A stretch of 64,000 bases of DNA from Phycisphaerales bacterium (GCA_016710275.1 JADJXS010000001.1:1860001-1924000), one strand, 5' to 3'; shown: positions 47,721 through 57,734, counted from the first letter of the stretch. The notes: a model not told the origin generated them from the letters alone. Translations and numbers: made by a program.

Positions 47721-50510
47721 TTAGCGCTCCTTGACTGTCGCAACGCGCACAAGTGAATGCCGAGCGCGAAAGGGTTTCACGAGTTCCAACACAGCCACGG
47801 GGAAGCATGCAACGGCGACGCCCGCCAGGCATTCCTTCCAACTGAGCACGGTGGTTTTCATGATTGAAGCCAGGGTCGGGCTATGATGAGACCATATCTG
47901 CAGGGCGAACGAAACCGCTACGACAAGCGCGAGCAGGATGTTCGTCCGCCAGTTCATTCGCCAGATCGGGATGGTTTCGCTCCGGCAACTGAACGAACGC
48001 AACAATTCTGCAAAAACCAGAACGGCGAAAGCGTGCGTGCGAGCCGTGATCTCGTCCGAGACGCGCAGACTGTAGACGTAGACGCCCATCGCCACACCGC
48101 CGGTGAGCAGCGCGGTCAGGCCCATCGTCGTCAGGAAAGCCCTGTCCATGATCGTGGCTGTGCGCGGGCGCGGCCGGCGCCGCATCACCTCCCCCTCGAC
48201 GGGTTCAGCGGCGAGGAACAACGCCGGCAGGCCATCCGTGACGAGATTGATCCACAAGATTTGCACGGGCAAGAGCGGCATTGGAAGCCCGGATGCCAGG
48301 CAAGCAGCCATGAACAAGAGCTCGGCGGCGTTGCCACCAAGCAGGTACTGCATGGTCTTGCGAATGTTGTCGTAAACGCCGCGACCCTCTTCAACGGCGG
48401 CGACGATCGATGCGAAATTGTCATCCGTAACAACCATGTCCGACGCCTGCTTGGCAACTTCGGTGCCACCGCGACCCATCGCCACGCCGACATCCGCCCC
48501 TTTGAGAGCCGGCGCGTCGTTCACGCCGTCGCCGGTCATCGCGACTACCGCGCCCCTGGCTTGCCAGGCACGCACGATGCGAAGCTTGTCCGCGGCCGCA
48601 ACGCGGGCATACACGGCCACGCTCTCGACACGTCGAGCGAGCGAGGCATCATCCATCGCTTCGAGTTCGGCCCCGGATACAGTCGTGTCCCCATCGCCGG
48701 CGATGCTCAGGTCGCGCGCAATCGCCATTGCGGTTTTGGGGTGGTCGCCGGTGATCATCACGACGCGCACACCTGCGCTTCTACAGCGCGACATGGCTTC
48801 GCGAGCTTCGGCACGTGGCGGATCGAACATGCCCACGAGCCCGATGAAGGTGAGATCACGCTCCACTGATTCCGGTGTAGGCCGGGCAATAGCTTCGCGA
48901 GTCTCTGAATCGCTGAGCCTCCGCGCTGCGCAGGCCAGAACGCGGAGCGCCCTCGACGCCACCAGGCTGTTGCTGCTGAGAATCGCCTCGCGGTCTGCGT
49001 CGGTCATCGGTCGCTCGCCGGCAGGGGCCGTGGCGATATGCGTACACAGGGAAAGCAGCGCCTCGGGCGATCCGTTGACGAGCGCCTCTGCTAAGCCGCC
49101 GTGCTGGAATACCCCGGCCGAGCGTTTGCGGTCGGAATCGAACGGAATCTCCGCGATTCTTGGACACCGAGCAACGAAGTCCTCGCGCGTTAGACCGGCC
49201 TTAATGCCCGCGACGAGCATTGCCGCCTCGGTGGGATCGCCGACAGCCTCGAATTGCCCGTCTTTATTTGAGATGCTGGCGTTGGTAACACCGACGAGGT
49301 TGCGGGCCATGCGCAGGAGCGATGTCCGCTCTCCCTCGCCCGGGTCTCGCCCCTGGATCGACACGCCGCCGATCGGGTCGTACCCTTCACCTGCCACGTC
49401 AAGGGTCTGAAGGTCGTCTTCGACGGGAATAACGATCACCCGCACGGTCATCTGTCCGACCGTGAGCGTGCCCGTCTTGTCGGTGCATATTACGCTCGTC
49501 GAGCCGAGGGTTTCAACGGCCGGCAGACGGCGGATTAGTGCCCGCCGCCGTGCCATGCGGAGCACTCCCAGGGCGAGGGCAACCGTCACGACCGCCGGGA
49601 GTCCTTCGGGCACCGCGGCGACAGCGAGACTGACGGCCGTGAGGAACAAGCCGAGCACCGGCTCGCCGCGGGCCAGGCCGACTGCGAACAGCACCGCGAC
49701 GATTCCCAGCGACACAAGCACGAGTATCCGGCCGACGCGCGCCAGCCGCGCTTGCAGCGGTGTCTGCTCCCCGCTCGCGGCGGAAGCGACCAGCGCTGCG
49801 ATTTGTCCCATCTCGGTCCGCATGCCCGTGGCGATGACTACTGCCCGAGCCGTACCCGTAGCGACCGCTGTGCCCGTGTAGACCATGTTCAACCGGTCGG
49901 CCAGCGGAGTCTGCTCGGGCAACACTGCGTCGGCGATCTTTTCCGAAGGCTCACTCTCGCCGGTCAGTGACTTTTCTACGCAGGAAAGAAGGGCCGCTTC
50001 AACGACGCGCGCATCCGCCGCGACCAAGTCGCCCGCCTCCAGCGCCAGCACGTCGCCGGGCACGACCTCCGACGCGGGGATGACGCAGACGCCGCCATCG
50101 CGCGCGACCTTGGCCAGCGGTGCGGTCATTTTCCGCAGCGCGGCGATCGCCTGTTCCGCGCTGTACTCCTGGTACGCGCCAATAATGGCGTTGAGAACGA
50201 CGATGGCGCCAATGACCGCGGCGTCGATCCACTCGCCCAGAAAGGCAGAGACCACGGCCGCCGCGAGCAGAAGCCAGACGATAAGGCTGGTGAACTGGGC
50301 AGCGAGAAGTGCTGCGATGCTACGTCCCGCGGCGGCAGCAAGTTCGTTTGGGCCATGTATGGCCAGCCGCGACGCGGCCTCAGAACGGGTCAATCCTTCG
50401 CGGGTATTGCGCGTGCCTGCTCGGACCAGCACTTCTGCCGTTGGAAAAGCATGCCATGAAACTCCGTTCGGTGGAGCCGTCGCTGTCCGGTCGCCGACGG
50501 CGCGATTCAT
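47721..50510 (-). CDS. Type II (SERCA-like) cation-transporting P-type ATPase
   Basis: The 929-residue pump has a cation-ATPase N-terminal domain (GLTRSEAASRLAIHGPNELA), ten predicted helices, and the M4 motif AVPEGLPA. The phosphorylation loop is CTDKTGTLT (Asp344), the hinge is GDGVNDAPAL, and the M6 motif is NLVTDGLPALFLA. These place it in the Ca2+/Mn2+ type II group rather than the heavy-metal P1B group. Its ATG overlaps the cusA stop (ATGA at 50510-50507), so it is translated together with the RND pump. A divalent-cation efflux role beside copper/silver export is inferred. Confidence 0.88.
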   Translation of the reverse strand: MNRAVGDRTATAPPNGVSWHAFPTAEVLVRAGTRNTREGLTRSEAASRLAIHGPNELAAAAGRSIAALLAAQFTSLIVWLLLAAAVVSAFLGEWIDAAVIGAIVVLNAIIGAYQEYSAEQAIAALRKMTAPLAKVARDGGVCVIPASEVVPGDVLALEAGDLVAADARVVEAALLSCVEKSLTGESEPSEKIADAVLPEQTPLADRLNMVYTGTAVATGTARAVVIATGMRTEMGQIAALVASAASGEQTPLQARLARVGRILVLVSLGIVAVLFAVGLARGEPVLGLFLTAVSLAVAAVPEGLPAVVTVALALGVLRMARRRALIRRLPAVETLGSTSVICTDKTGTLTVGQMTVRVIVIPVEDDLQTLDVAGEGYDPIGGVSIQGRDPGEGERTSLLRMARNLVGVTNASISNKDGQFEAVGDPTEAAMLVAGIKAGLTREDFVARCPRIAEIPFDSDRKRSAGVFQHGGLAEALVNGSPEALLSLCTHIATAPAGERPMTDADREAILSSNSLVASRALRVLACAARRLSDSETREAIARPTPESVERDLTFIGLVGMFDPPRAEAREAMSRCRSAGVRVVMITGDHPKTAMAIARDLSIAGDGDTTVSGAELEAMDDASLARRVESVAVYARVAAADKLRIVRAWQARGAVVAMTGDGVNDAPALKGADVGVAMGRGGTEVAKQASDMVVTDDNFASIVAAVEEGRGVYDNIRKTMQYLLGGNAAELLFMAACLASGLPMPLLPVQILWINLVTDGLPALFLAAEPVEGEVMRRRPRPRTATIMDRAFLTTMGLTALLTGGVAMGVYVYSLRVSDEITARTHAFAVLVFAELLRSFSCRSETIPIWRMNWRTNILLALVVAVSFALQIWSHHSPTLASIMKTTVLSWKECLAGVAVACFPVAVLELVKPFRARHSLVRVATVKER

Positions 50511-53500
50511 GCGCGTGCCCCTGAACGGCGCATCAGCCGCTTCCACTTCCATTCCTCGACCGCACAGAACACGCACGGCACGATGAAGAGCGTGATCAGG
50601 CTCACGGTCATCCCGCCCACCGAAGGGATCGCCATCGGTTGCATCACGTCCGATCCGCGGCCGGTGGCCCAGAAGATGGGCATGAGACCAAAGACTGTCG
50701 TCGCAATCGTCATGAGGCAGGGACGGATGCGCTTGAGTCCGCCGTCGATGACCGCTGCGCGAATTTCGGCGACCGACTTGAATTCGCGGTCTTTGAAGAC
50801 GCCTTCGAGGTAGGTCGAGATGACGACACCGTCATCGTCCACCACGCCGAAGAGCACCAAAAAGCCGACCCACACCGCGACGGACAGGTTCACGCCCCAC
50901 AGCGCGAGCATGATGAAGCCGCCCGAGGCCGAGACAAGCACGCCGAAGAAGATCACGGGCGCGATCCACCAGCGCGCGAAGCCCAGGTAGAGCATTACGA
51001 ACATGATGCCCAGCGTGATCGGGACGAGAATCTGCATGCGCTTGGTCGCGCGGACCTGGTTCTCGAACTGGCCGGACCACTCCCAGTAATAGCCGGGCGG
51101 CAGCGTGAGCCGGCCATCCTTGAGAGCCCGCTGGAGCAGCGCTTCGGCGTCCTGCACGACGGAGACCTCGTCGCGTTCGCGCGTGTTCATGGTCACGTAG
51201 CCGACCAGCAGGCCGCGCTCGCCTTTGATCTCTTGTGGCCCCAGAACCGTCTTGATGTCAGCGAGCTGTGCGAGAGGCACTTGCGCGCCGCCGGCCGACG
51301 GCACGTTGATGCGCTGGATGGCGTCGAGGTCTTCGCGGAAGTCGCGGGCCAGCCGGATGCGGATCGGGTAGCGCTGTCGGCCCTCAACAGATTCCATGAG
51401 ATTCAGGCCGCCCAACGACATTTCGATGACATCCTGGACATCGCGGATGTTGACGCCGTAACGAGAGATGCGGTCGCGGTCAATCTCGATCTGGATGTAG
51501 GGCTTGCCGACGATGCGGTCGGCGACGATGTCCGTGGCACCGGGTATCTCGCGGAGGAGCTGCTCGATCTGCAAGCCGACCTGTTCGATCTCGCGCAGGT
51601 CGCTGCCGTAAATCTTGACGCCCATCATGGCCCGGAAGCCGGTTTGAAGCATGACCAGCCGCGTCTGGATCGGTTGGAGCCAAGTGGGCAGGACGCCGGG
51701 GATGGCGGTGCGCTCCTGGAGTTCGGCAAGGATCTCTTGTTTCGTAATCGGCCGTTCTTCGGGCCAGATCCACGTGAGCGGGGTCTTGATGAAACCCGGC
51801 CATCCGGAAAACGTGCGCTCGACGGGGATGCGCCGCCACTCGGCTTCGGGCTTGAGAATTACGATGGACTCCATCATGCCGATTGGGGCAGGGTCGAGGG
51901 CGGATTCGGCCCGGCCGATTTTGCCGACAACGCTTTCAACCTCCGGCACGCTGGCGATAGCGAGGTCCTGCTTGCTGTTTACCTCGACTGCCTGCGAGAG
52001 GGAGCCTTGAGGCAACAGTGAGGGCATGTACAAAAGCGATCCCTCATCGAGCGGGGGCATAAACTCGCGGCCTAGCCCGGGAAGAATGCGCCCCTCCTTC
52101 AGCACGGTGCGACCGGCGGTGGACTCTGCGTCGCGTTCGGCGGGGTCCAGCCGCCGCCACAGCAGCCGCAGGCGCTCGGAGCCGTCGGACTCGCGCACGC
52201 GCTGCCAGCGGACCTGGTCGAGTTCCAGGAGCGGACGCACGACCTCGGCATCGGCGTCGGCATACATCAAGCGTTTCAGCTCCGGCGAGGCCTTCTCATT
52301 GGCGAAAACGTTTACAACCCACTCCACGGGATAGAACGTGCGATGAATGCCGAGCCAAACGCTCAGGCCGGCGAACAAGATGACGACCGGCGCGACCAGA
52401 AACGTCTTCTTGTGATCCAGAATCCAGCTCAGCGTCGGCACGTAGGCTCGTGCGATGATGCGCGAAACCGGGTTCCGCTCCAGCGGCAAAAACTTCTCGC
52501 GCGTCATTCGGATCACCGCCAGCGCGACGCCAACACCGACCGCCCCCGCAATGAGCCAACCGCGGCCGTGCCCGCCGCCCAGTCCCCACATGAATGCCAG
52601 ATGCGTCGCGAGCATCGCGAGCAGGCCCACACCCGCAGCGACCGCCAGCGTCACCGACATCCGCCATTTGACCGGACGAAAGAGCAGGTAGCAGAGAAAC
52701 GGAACTACCGTGACAGCGAGCACGACCGAGGAGCCGATGGCGAAGGTCTTCGTGAACGCCAGGGGCTGAAACATCTTGCCCTCCTGGTCGGTGAGAAAGA
52801 AGACGGGGATGAACGAAACGAGCGTGTTCGTTACCGCCGTGAGAATCGCGCCTCCAACTTCTGTAGCGCCCTCGTGGATGATCCCGAAGTAGCCCTTGGT
52901 GCGTTTTTCCTCCTCCGTCGCCCCGGCCAGGCGACGGTAAATGTTCTCCGACATGATGATGCCCATGTCGGCGATATCGCCGATGGCGATCGCCAGGCCG
53001 GCCAGCGACATGATGTTGCTGTCGATGCCGAAGAGGTACATCAGGATGAACGATCCCGCGAGCGCGAGGGGCAGCGTGGGCAGAACCGTCACGGTGGTGC
53101 GAAAGTGCAGCAGGAAGAAGAGCACGACGAGGCTGGCGATGATGGCCTCTTCGAAGAGAGCTTCCTTGAGCGTATCGAGCGTCTCCTCGACGATGGTCGT
53201 GCGGTCGTAGAAGGGCGCGACGGTGATCTTGGACTCTCGTCCGTCGGCCAGCGTCTTGCTCGGCAGGCCGGGCGCGAGCTGGGCGAGCTTCTGTTTGACG
53301 CGCTCGACGACCGCGCGCGGGTTCTCGCCATAGCGCATGAGGACGACGCCGCCGACCGCCTCCACGCCGCCCTTGTCCAGCGCTCCGCGGCGGAAGTCTG
53401 GCCCGAGCTGAACGCTCGCAACGCTGCGCAGGTGGATCGGCGTGCCGCCCTCCTCGCGGATGACAACCTTCTCCAGGTCCTCGACCGTCTTGATGAACCC

Positions 53501-54196
53501 CACGCCGCGAATAAAGAACTCGATGCCGTTTTTCTCGATGACCTTCGCGCCCACGTCGATGTTGCTTTTGCGGACGGCTTCGAAGACATCCATCACCGTG
53601 ATGCGATGCGCGCGCATTTTTTCGGGGTGAAGGTCGATCTGATACTGCTTCACGAAACCGCCGATGCTGGCGACCTCGCTCACCCCCTCGACCGATTGAA
53701 GCTGATAGCGGATATACCAGTCCTGCACCGAACGCAGCTCGGCCAGATCAAACCCTTCCGCCTCCACGGTGTACCAGTACACCTGGCCGAGCGCCGTGGC
53801 GTCGGGTCCAAGGATGGGCGCGACGCCGATCGGCAGGCGCTGCTGGGCTACGTTCATGCGCTCCAACACGCGCGAACGGGCCCAGTAGTAGTCCACGTCG
53901 TCCTTGAAGATGACGAAGACCATCGAGAAGCCGAAGCCGGACATCGAGCGAATGGCTTTCACGCCCGGCGTGCCGGTCAGACTTGTTGTGAGGGGGTAGG
54001 TGACCTGGTCGTCAACATCCTGCGGGCTTCGCCCGGGCCAGTCCGCGTAGACGATGACCTGCTTTTCGCCAATATCCGGGATTGCGTCCACCGGGGTGCG
54101 CGTAATGGCCCAATAGCCGGCGGCACACATGCCCGCGATTGCGAGCACCATCAGGAACGAGTTCTTCATGCACCAGCGGATGACGACGCTTACCAC
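50507..54196 (-). CDS. cusA: CusA/CzcA-family heavy-metal RND efflux pump
   Basis: The 1,229-residue inner-membrane proton antiporter has the RND start VVSVVIRWCMKNSFL-like helix, DAIPDIGEKQVIVYADWPGR, and IAIGDIADMGIIMSEN with the proton-relay Asp in helix 4. By alignment with E. coli CusA, the three pore methionines that bind Cu(I)/Ag(I) are kept: Met713 (EFMPPLDEGSLLYM), Met774 (PIGMMES) and Met849 (LVMLQTGF). It is about 180 residues longer than E. coli CusA. The extra length is in two blocks: an added helical pair near residues 525-575, and a segment between about 635 and 705. It sits between the adaptor and the type II ATPase genes. Confidence 0.93.
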   Translation of the reverse strand: MVSVVIRWCMKNSFLMVLAIAGMCAAGYWAITRTPVDAIPDIGEKQVIVYADWPGRSPQDVDDQVTYPLTTSLTGTPGVKAIRSMSGFGFSMVFVIFKDDVDYYWARSRVLERMNVAQQRLPIGVAPILGPDATALGQVYWYTVEAEGFDLAELRSVQDWYIRYQLQSVEGVSEVASIGGFVKQYQIDLHPEKMRAHRITVMDVFEAVRKSNIDVGAKVIEKNGIEFFIRGVGFIKTVEDLEKVVIREEGGTPIHLRSVASVQLGPDFRRGALDKGGVEAVGGVVLMRYGENPRAVVERVKQKLAQLAPGLPSKTLADGRESKITVAPFYDRTTIVEETLDTLKEALFEEAIIASLVVLFFLLHFRTTVTVLPTLPLALAGSFILMYLFGIDSNIMSLAGLAIAIGDIADMGIIMSENIYRRLAGATEEEKRTKGYFGIIHEGATEVGGAILTAVTNTLVSFIPVFFLTDQEGKMFQPLAFTKTFAIGSSVVLAVTVVPFLCYLLFRPVKWRMSVTLAVAAGVGLLAMLATHLAFMWGLGGGHGRGWLIAGAVGVGVALAVIRMTREKFLPLERNPVSRIIARAYVPTLSWILDHKKTFLVAPVVILFAGLSVWLGIHRTFYPVEWVVNVFANEKASPELKRLMYADADAEVVRPLLELDQVRWQRVRESDGSERLRLLWRRLDPAERDAESTAGRTVLKEGRILPGLGREFMPPLDEGSLLYMPSLLPQGSLSQAVEVNSKQDLAIASVPEVESVVGKIGRAESALDPAPIGMMESIVILKPEAEWRRIPVERTFSGWPGFIKTPLTWIWPEERPITKQEILAELQERTAIPGVLPTWLQPIQTRLVMLQTGFRAMMGVKIYGSDLREIEQVGLQIEQLLREIPGATDIVADRIVGKPYIQIEIDRDRISRYGVNIRDVQDVIEMSLGGLNLMESVEGRQRYPIRIRLARDFREDLDAIQRINVPSAGGAQVPLAQLADIKTVLGPQEIKGERGLLVGYVTMNTRERDEVSVVQDAEALLQRALKDGRLTLPPGYYWEWSGQFENQVRATKRMQILVPITLGIMFVMLYLGFARWWIAPVIFFGVLVSASGGFIMLALWGVNLSVAVWVGFLVLFGVVDDDGVVISTYLEGVFKDREFKSVAEIRAAVIDGGLKRIRPCLMTIATTVFGLMPIFWATGRGSDVMQPMAIPSVGGMTVSLITLFIVPCVFCAVEEWKWKRLMRRSGARA

Positions 54197-54211
54197 GGCG
54201 GCCTCCTCCGC

Positions 54212-55915
54212 TTAGTGCTTGTGCTCGCCGGGCGCTGCGGCGGGCTTGGCGGGCTGCGAGGCTGGCGACGAAGCAGGCGCCGGCGATGCAGCCCCATCGG
54301 CCCCGTGTTGATGGCCCATCAAGGCGTGTAGTCCTCCGGGATAGAACAAGCTGGAATGCCCCGTGACCTGGAACTGGCTGTCAATCAGGAATCCGCCGCG
54401 GGCGACGACACGTTCGCCCTCCTCCAGGCCCGCGAGAACGGAGACAAACTCGCCGCTGCGCGGCCCGACCGTCACTTCGCGCGGTTCAAACGTGCCGCCA
54501 CCCTTATCGACGTAGACAATCCGCCGCGTGCCGCTGTCGAGGACAGCCATGACCGGAATCGCGAGCAGAGTCCCGGGCTGGCTTTCAGCCACGGGAACTT
54601 CCTTCAGCTTCATGCCGCACACGGGGCAATTGCCCGGCTGTTCATGGGTCTTTTCGCCTTCGCACTTCATGGGGCAGAAATACCGGGCTGCCAGCGCATC
54701 CGGCGCGGCCTCAACCGGGGCGGAAGCAGCCGACGCCGGAATCTGTTCCAGCGGCATGCCACAGATCGGGCACGCGCCGGCATCGGCGGCAACCACCTGC
54801 GGATGCATGGGGCACGAGAACTTGCCCTCGACGCCCGTGGCGGCCGCCCGCCCGTCAGAGCCGAGCGCAGCTTTGATGATCGTGCTTACGTACATGCCGG
54901 GCTTGAGCGCGTGATCCTTATTCTCGATGTGAACAGGCACGCGCACCGTGCGCGTCGCCTCGTTGACGATCGGTTGCACGAATGTGACCATTCCGTGAAA
55001 GACTCGCCCGGGGTACGCCTCTGCGGTCAATTCCACGAGCTGACCGTAGCGCACCCATGCCAGATCGAACTCGTAGATATCCACGTAGGCCCAGACGGTG
55101 TCGAGGTTGGCGATCCGGTACAGCGCGTCGCCGGCTTTGAACGAACTGTTCTCCACCACCATCTTCTCAATGACCGTGCCGTCGATCGGCGAGTAGAGCG
55201 TGATTCGATCGGTGATCTTCTTGGAGTTGACCAGTTCGTCGATCTGCTGCTCAGTCAGGCCCCAGCGCCGCAGCTTGATCCGGGAGGGTTCGACCGACAG
55301 GCCCGCGCCGCCCCCACGTAGCGCGATCAACAGTTCCTGCTGCGCGACGAGTAGTTCCGGGCTATAGACCTCGGCCAGGTGATCTCCGGCCTTGATGTCC
55401 ACGCCCGTGAAGTTGACGAACAGCCGCTCAGCATAGCCGTCCACTCGCGCCGTAATCGTTGCGAGTGATGACTCGTTGTACTGAATCTTGCCAACCGCCC
55501 GGATTTCGTTGACCAGTTCGCGGCGGGTCACCGCAACCGTCTCAACGCTCGCCATCGCGACCGCGTGTGGGGACAGCGTGAGCATCGGTACACCGTCGCC
55601 GCCGCCCGCGGCCGAGCCGGCGGGAATGAGGGGCATCTCGCAAATCGGACAGTTGCCGGGCCCATCGAGTCTGACCTGCGGGTGCATCGAACAGGTCCAA
55701 TACGTCGGTTTGCTCTCTTGGGCCGGACCACTACTGCTGCTCGCGGTCGAACTGCTCGGCGTCGGTTGGCGGGGCGTGAAGCCGCGTCCGACCAGGAACG
55801 CGACCCCGAGCAATGCTAGAAAGACCAGACCTCGGACGATCGCCATCCACTTGTGTTTGCCCTTGGGGGGCGAACCCATGTGGGGCTTCGCAGTCGATGC
55901 AAGGATGTTCGTCAT
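54212..55915 (-). CDS. cusB: CusB-like RND periplasmic adaptor with three heavy-metal-binding motifs
   Basis: The 567-residue membrane-fusion protein has one N-terminal helix (FLALLGVAFLVG) and a first heavy-metal-binding motif with Cys75, Cys89 and Cys92 (WTCSMHPQ..CPICEMPL). The barrel-sandwich and helical hairpin follow (SPELLVAQQELLIALR, DGTVIEKMVVENSSFKAGD), then two more CPMHP..CPICGMPL / CPMKCEG..CPVCGMKL motifs inserted before the final beta domain, and a His/Lys tail. It links CusA to the outer-membrane channel. ATG 55915 has GAGGAGAG seven bases upstream; a longer start is unlikely. The extra motifs may pass metal to the pump. Confidence 0.9.
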   Translation of the reverse strand: MTNILASTAKPHMGSPPKGKHKWMAIVRGLVFLALLGVAFLVGRGFTPRQPTPSSSTASSSSGPAQESKPTYWTCSMHPQVRLDGPGNCPICEMPLIPAGSAAGGGDGVPMLTLSPHAVAMASVETVAVTRRELVNEIRAVGKIQYNESSLATITARVDGYAERLFVNFTGVDIKAGDHLAEVYSPELLVAQQELLIALRGGGAGLSVEPSRIKLRRWGLTEQQIDELVNSKKITDRITLYSPIDGTVIEKMVVENSSFKAGDALYRIANLDTVWAYVDIYEFDLAWVRYGQLVELTAEAYPGRVFHGMVTFVQPIVNEATRTVRVPVHIENKDHALKPGMYVSTIIKAALGSDGRAAATGVEGKFSCPMHPQVVAADAGACPICGMPLEQIPASAASAPVEAAPDALAARYFCPMKCEGEKTHEQPGNCPVCGMKLKEVPVAESQPGTLLAIPVMAVLDSGTRRIVYVDKGGGTFEPREVTVGPRSGEFVSVLAGLEEGERVVARGGFLIDSQFQVTGHSSLFYPGGLHALMGHQHGADGAASPAPASSPASQPAKPAAAPGEHKH

Positions 55916-55947
55916 CCGTCTCTCCTCGGCCATACCGCGGGCACCCG

Positions 55948-56130
55948 TTACAGCGCCCACGCGGCCAGTGCCGAGCGCAGGAATTCCGCAATGAAGTCAG
56001 TCAGGTTGGCCCATTCGCTCGAAGTCGCCGCAGGGTCGCCGGTCTCCGGCGGGCAGCCGCCGAGCGCCATCATGGCAAACGTGAGCGCCGCTGCCGCAAG
56101 AATTCGAGTTCGTGACGGTTTTGCGATCAT
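55948..56130 (-). CDS. Small lipoprotein in the Cus operon
   Basis: A 60-residue protein with signal AAAALTFAMMALGGC (Cys at about 26), a short Pro/Gly/Asp linker, and an amphipathic or hydrophobic end TDFIAEFLRSALAAWAL. Its ATG overlaps the stop of the TolC-like gene (ATGA at 56130-56127) and it lies 32 bases before the adaptor gene, so it is within the operon and coupled. No known domain. I infer an outer-membrane-anchored helix associated with the efflux complex. Confidence 0.72.
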   Translation of the reverse strand: MIAKPSRTRILAAAALTFAMMALGGCPPETGDPAATSSEWANLTDFIAEFLRSALAAWAL

Positions 56131-57734
56131 TGCGGCTCCTGTTGCGGCCTGACGTCCCGCGGGAGATTCCCGGCGACATCATGCCTCTCGATGCCAGCGT
56201 GGGGGCCAGACGCGGGAGCGCTGCTCGGCTGCGGTTCCAGCAGGAACCCCGGCACCGGACCTGAGATCTGTCGTTCCAGGTTCGCAGCACTCACCGCCAA
56301 ATCGCGCAGCGCAGAGGCATAGCCCAGCCGAGCGCGAATGAGCGACTCCTGCGCGAGCAGGACGGCCAAAATCGACTCCCGTCCCGTCTGGTAAGCCGCT
56401 TCGGCTAACTCCAGGTTTGAACGCTGCAGCGGCAGCAGCGCATCGCGATATCGCGCGATGCGCCCTTCTGCCAAACGTCGCGTGGCGACGGCGCTTCGCA
56501 CCGCCTCGACGATGCGTTGCTGCGTCTCCTCATAGCGTTCTCTCAGTTCCTGGGCGCGGAGCCGTGCGCGAGCGATCTGCGCCTGATTCTGATCGAAGAT
56601 GGGCAGCGGAATGTCGAGCGAAGGTCCGAGCATGAACTCGATTTCCTGACTACGCTCTTTTCGCCGTTGCCCCGCTGACTCGATCATCGGCGCCGTCAAC
56701 TGGCCGGCGGCGATCGAGGCGCGGGCGGTGTCGGCCAACAGGTCGCGATCGGGGAGTGCGCGGCGTTCAAAGCGCTCGCCGGCAATTCCGAGCTCGAGGC
56801 TGGGCAGCAGTCGAAGCCGCTGGTTCTCGATATCGGCGACGGCCACTTCCAGCTCCCACCATGCTGCCTGGGCATCGAGGCGTTGGAGCAGCGCTGCCTC
56901 GACCAGTTTGCTTTCATCACTGGAGAGACGCGCGACAGTCTGCTCCATGTTCATCGTGGACGGAATCCAATCGTCGGAAGCATGGGCGACACCCATCAAC
57001 CTCAGCAACGTGCTCTGGGTCAGGCGATAATCACTGCGGAGCTGCAACAATTCGATGTCAGCTTCGACGTATCGGCTGCGGACCAGGTTCAGGTCGAGCT
57101 GCAACCCGCCGGCTCCGAGCCGCGCTTCCGCGATTTCCGTCGCGTCCGTCAGAATGCGGAGATTCTCCTCCTGGAGCTGAGCGGCAAGCTTCTGATACTG
57201 GGCATTCGCGTACGTGGTCCGCAATTCGGCGACCAGTGCAACCGCGCCGTCCGCGACGCTTAGTACGCGCTGTTCGAGCGCCGCCTGGGCGATTTTCTTC
57301 TCGGCTGGAATCAGCCACAGCGCCGCGAGATCCTGCGATAGACCGAACGCCAGATTCGATAATCCGCCGGCCTCCGGAAAGCCGAACATGATCGACAGCG
57401 TGGGATTCGGAAGCAGCCCCGCCTGAACCAACTCGGCCTTAGCCTGTCCGATGACGGCCAAGTCAGCGCGGAGGGCTCGGTTGTTTACGATTGCGACATC
57501 CAGGGCCGCCGCGAGCGGCAACTCACCGCCGGCGCCGATCGGCAGGTCGCGTAGTGCCATGGTTTTGGCCCACGCAGCCCGAAGACCTGTCGCGTTTTCC
57601 ACGTGACTCTGCGCCTGCTGCAATTCGCGATCGTGATCGACAGATGCGCAGGACCCAAGGCCAAAACACGCCAGAGCGGACACGAGTCGCACGCTGGAAA
57701 GCATGATCTTTACCATTGGTCGGTTGACGATCAT
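56127..57734 (-). CDS. TolC/CusC-family outer-membrane channel lipoprotein
   Basis: About 535 residues, with signal SALACFGLGSC giving a lipidated N-terminus (Cys about 28). Two copies of the outer-membrane-factor fold follow. The repeated helical hairpins (AALDVAIVNNRALRADLAVIGQAKAELVQAG, PNPTLSIMFGFPEAGG near the start, ELAEAAYQTGRESILAVLLAQESL near the end) and alternating PSLDIPLPIFDQNQAQIARARL are typical. It would form the outer part of the tripartite metal exporter. Start is uncertain: ATG at 57734, 57716 or 57704 all keep the lipobox; the first is taken. It is separated from copA by 119 bases. Confidence 0.85.
   Translation of the reverse strand: MIVNRPMVKIMLSSVRLVSALACFGLGSCASVDHDRELQQAQSHVENATGLRAAWAKTMALRDLPIGAGGELPLAAALDVAIVNNRALRADLAVIGQAKAELVQAGLLPNPTLSIMFGFPEAGGLSNLAFGLSQDLAALWLIPAEKKIAQAALEQRVLSVADGAVALVAELRTTYANAQYQKLAAQLQEENLRILTDATEIAEARLGAGGLQLDLNLVRSRYVEADIELLQLRSDYRLTQSTLLRLMGVAHASDDWIPSTMNMEQTVARLSSDESKLVEAALLQRLDAQAAWWELEVAVADIENQRLRLLPSLELGIAGERFERRALPDRDLLADTARASIAAGQLTAPMIESAGQRRKERSQEIEFMLGPSLDIPLPIFDQNQAQIARARLRAQELRERYEETQQRIVEAVRSAVATRRLAEGRIARYRDALLPLQRSNLELAEAAYQTGRESILAVLLAQESLIRARLGYASALRDLAVSAANLERQISGPVPGFLLEPQPSSAPASGPHAGIERHDVAGNLPRDVRPQQEPQ

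Noticed and set aside
52343..54331. Long open frame on the plus strand opposite cusA
   Set aside because: It lies over the cusA coding sequence, is Arg/His-rich and shows no domain; an effect of GC-rich codons.
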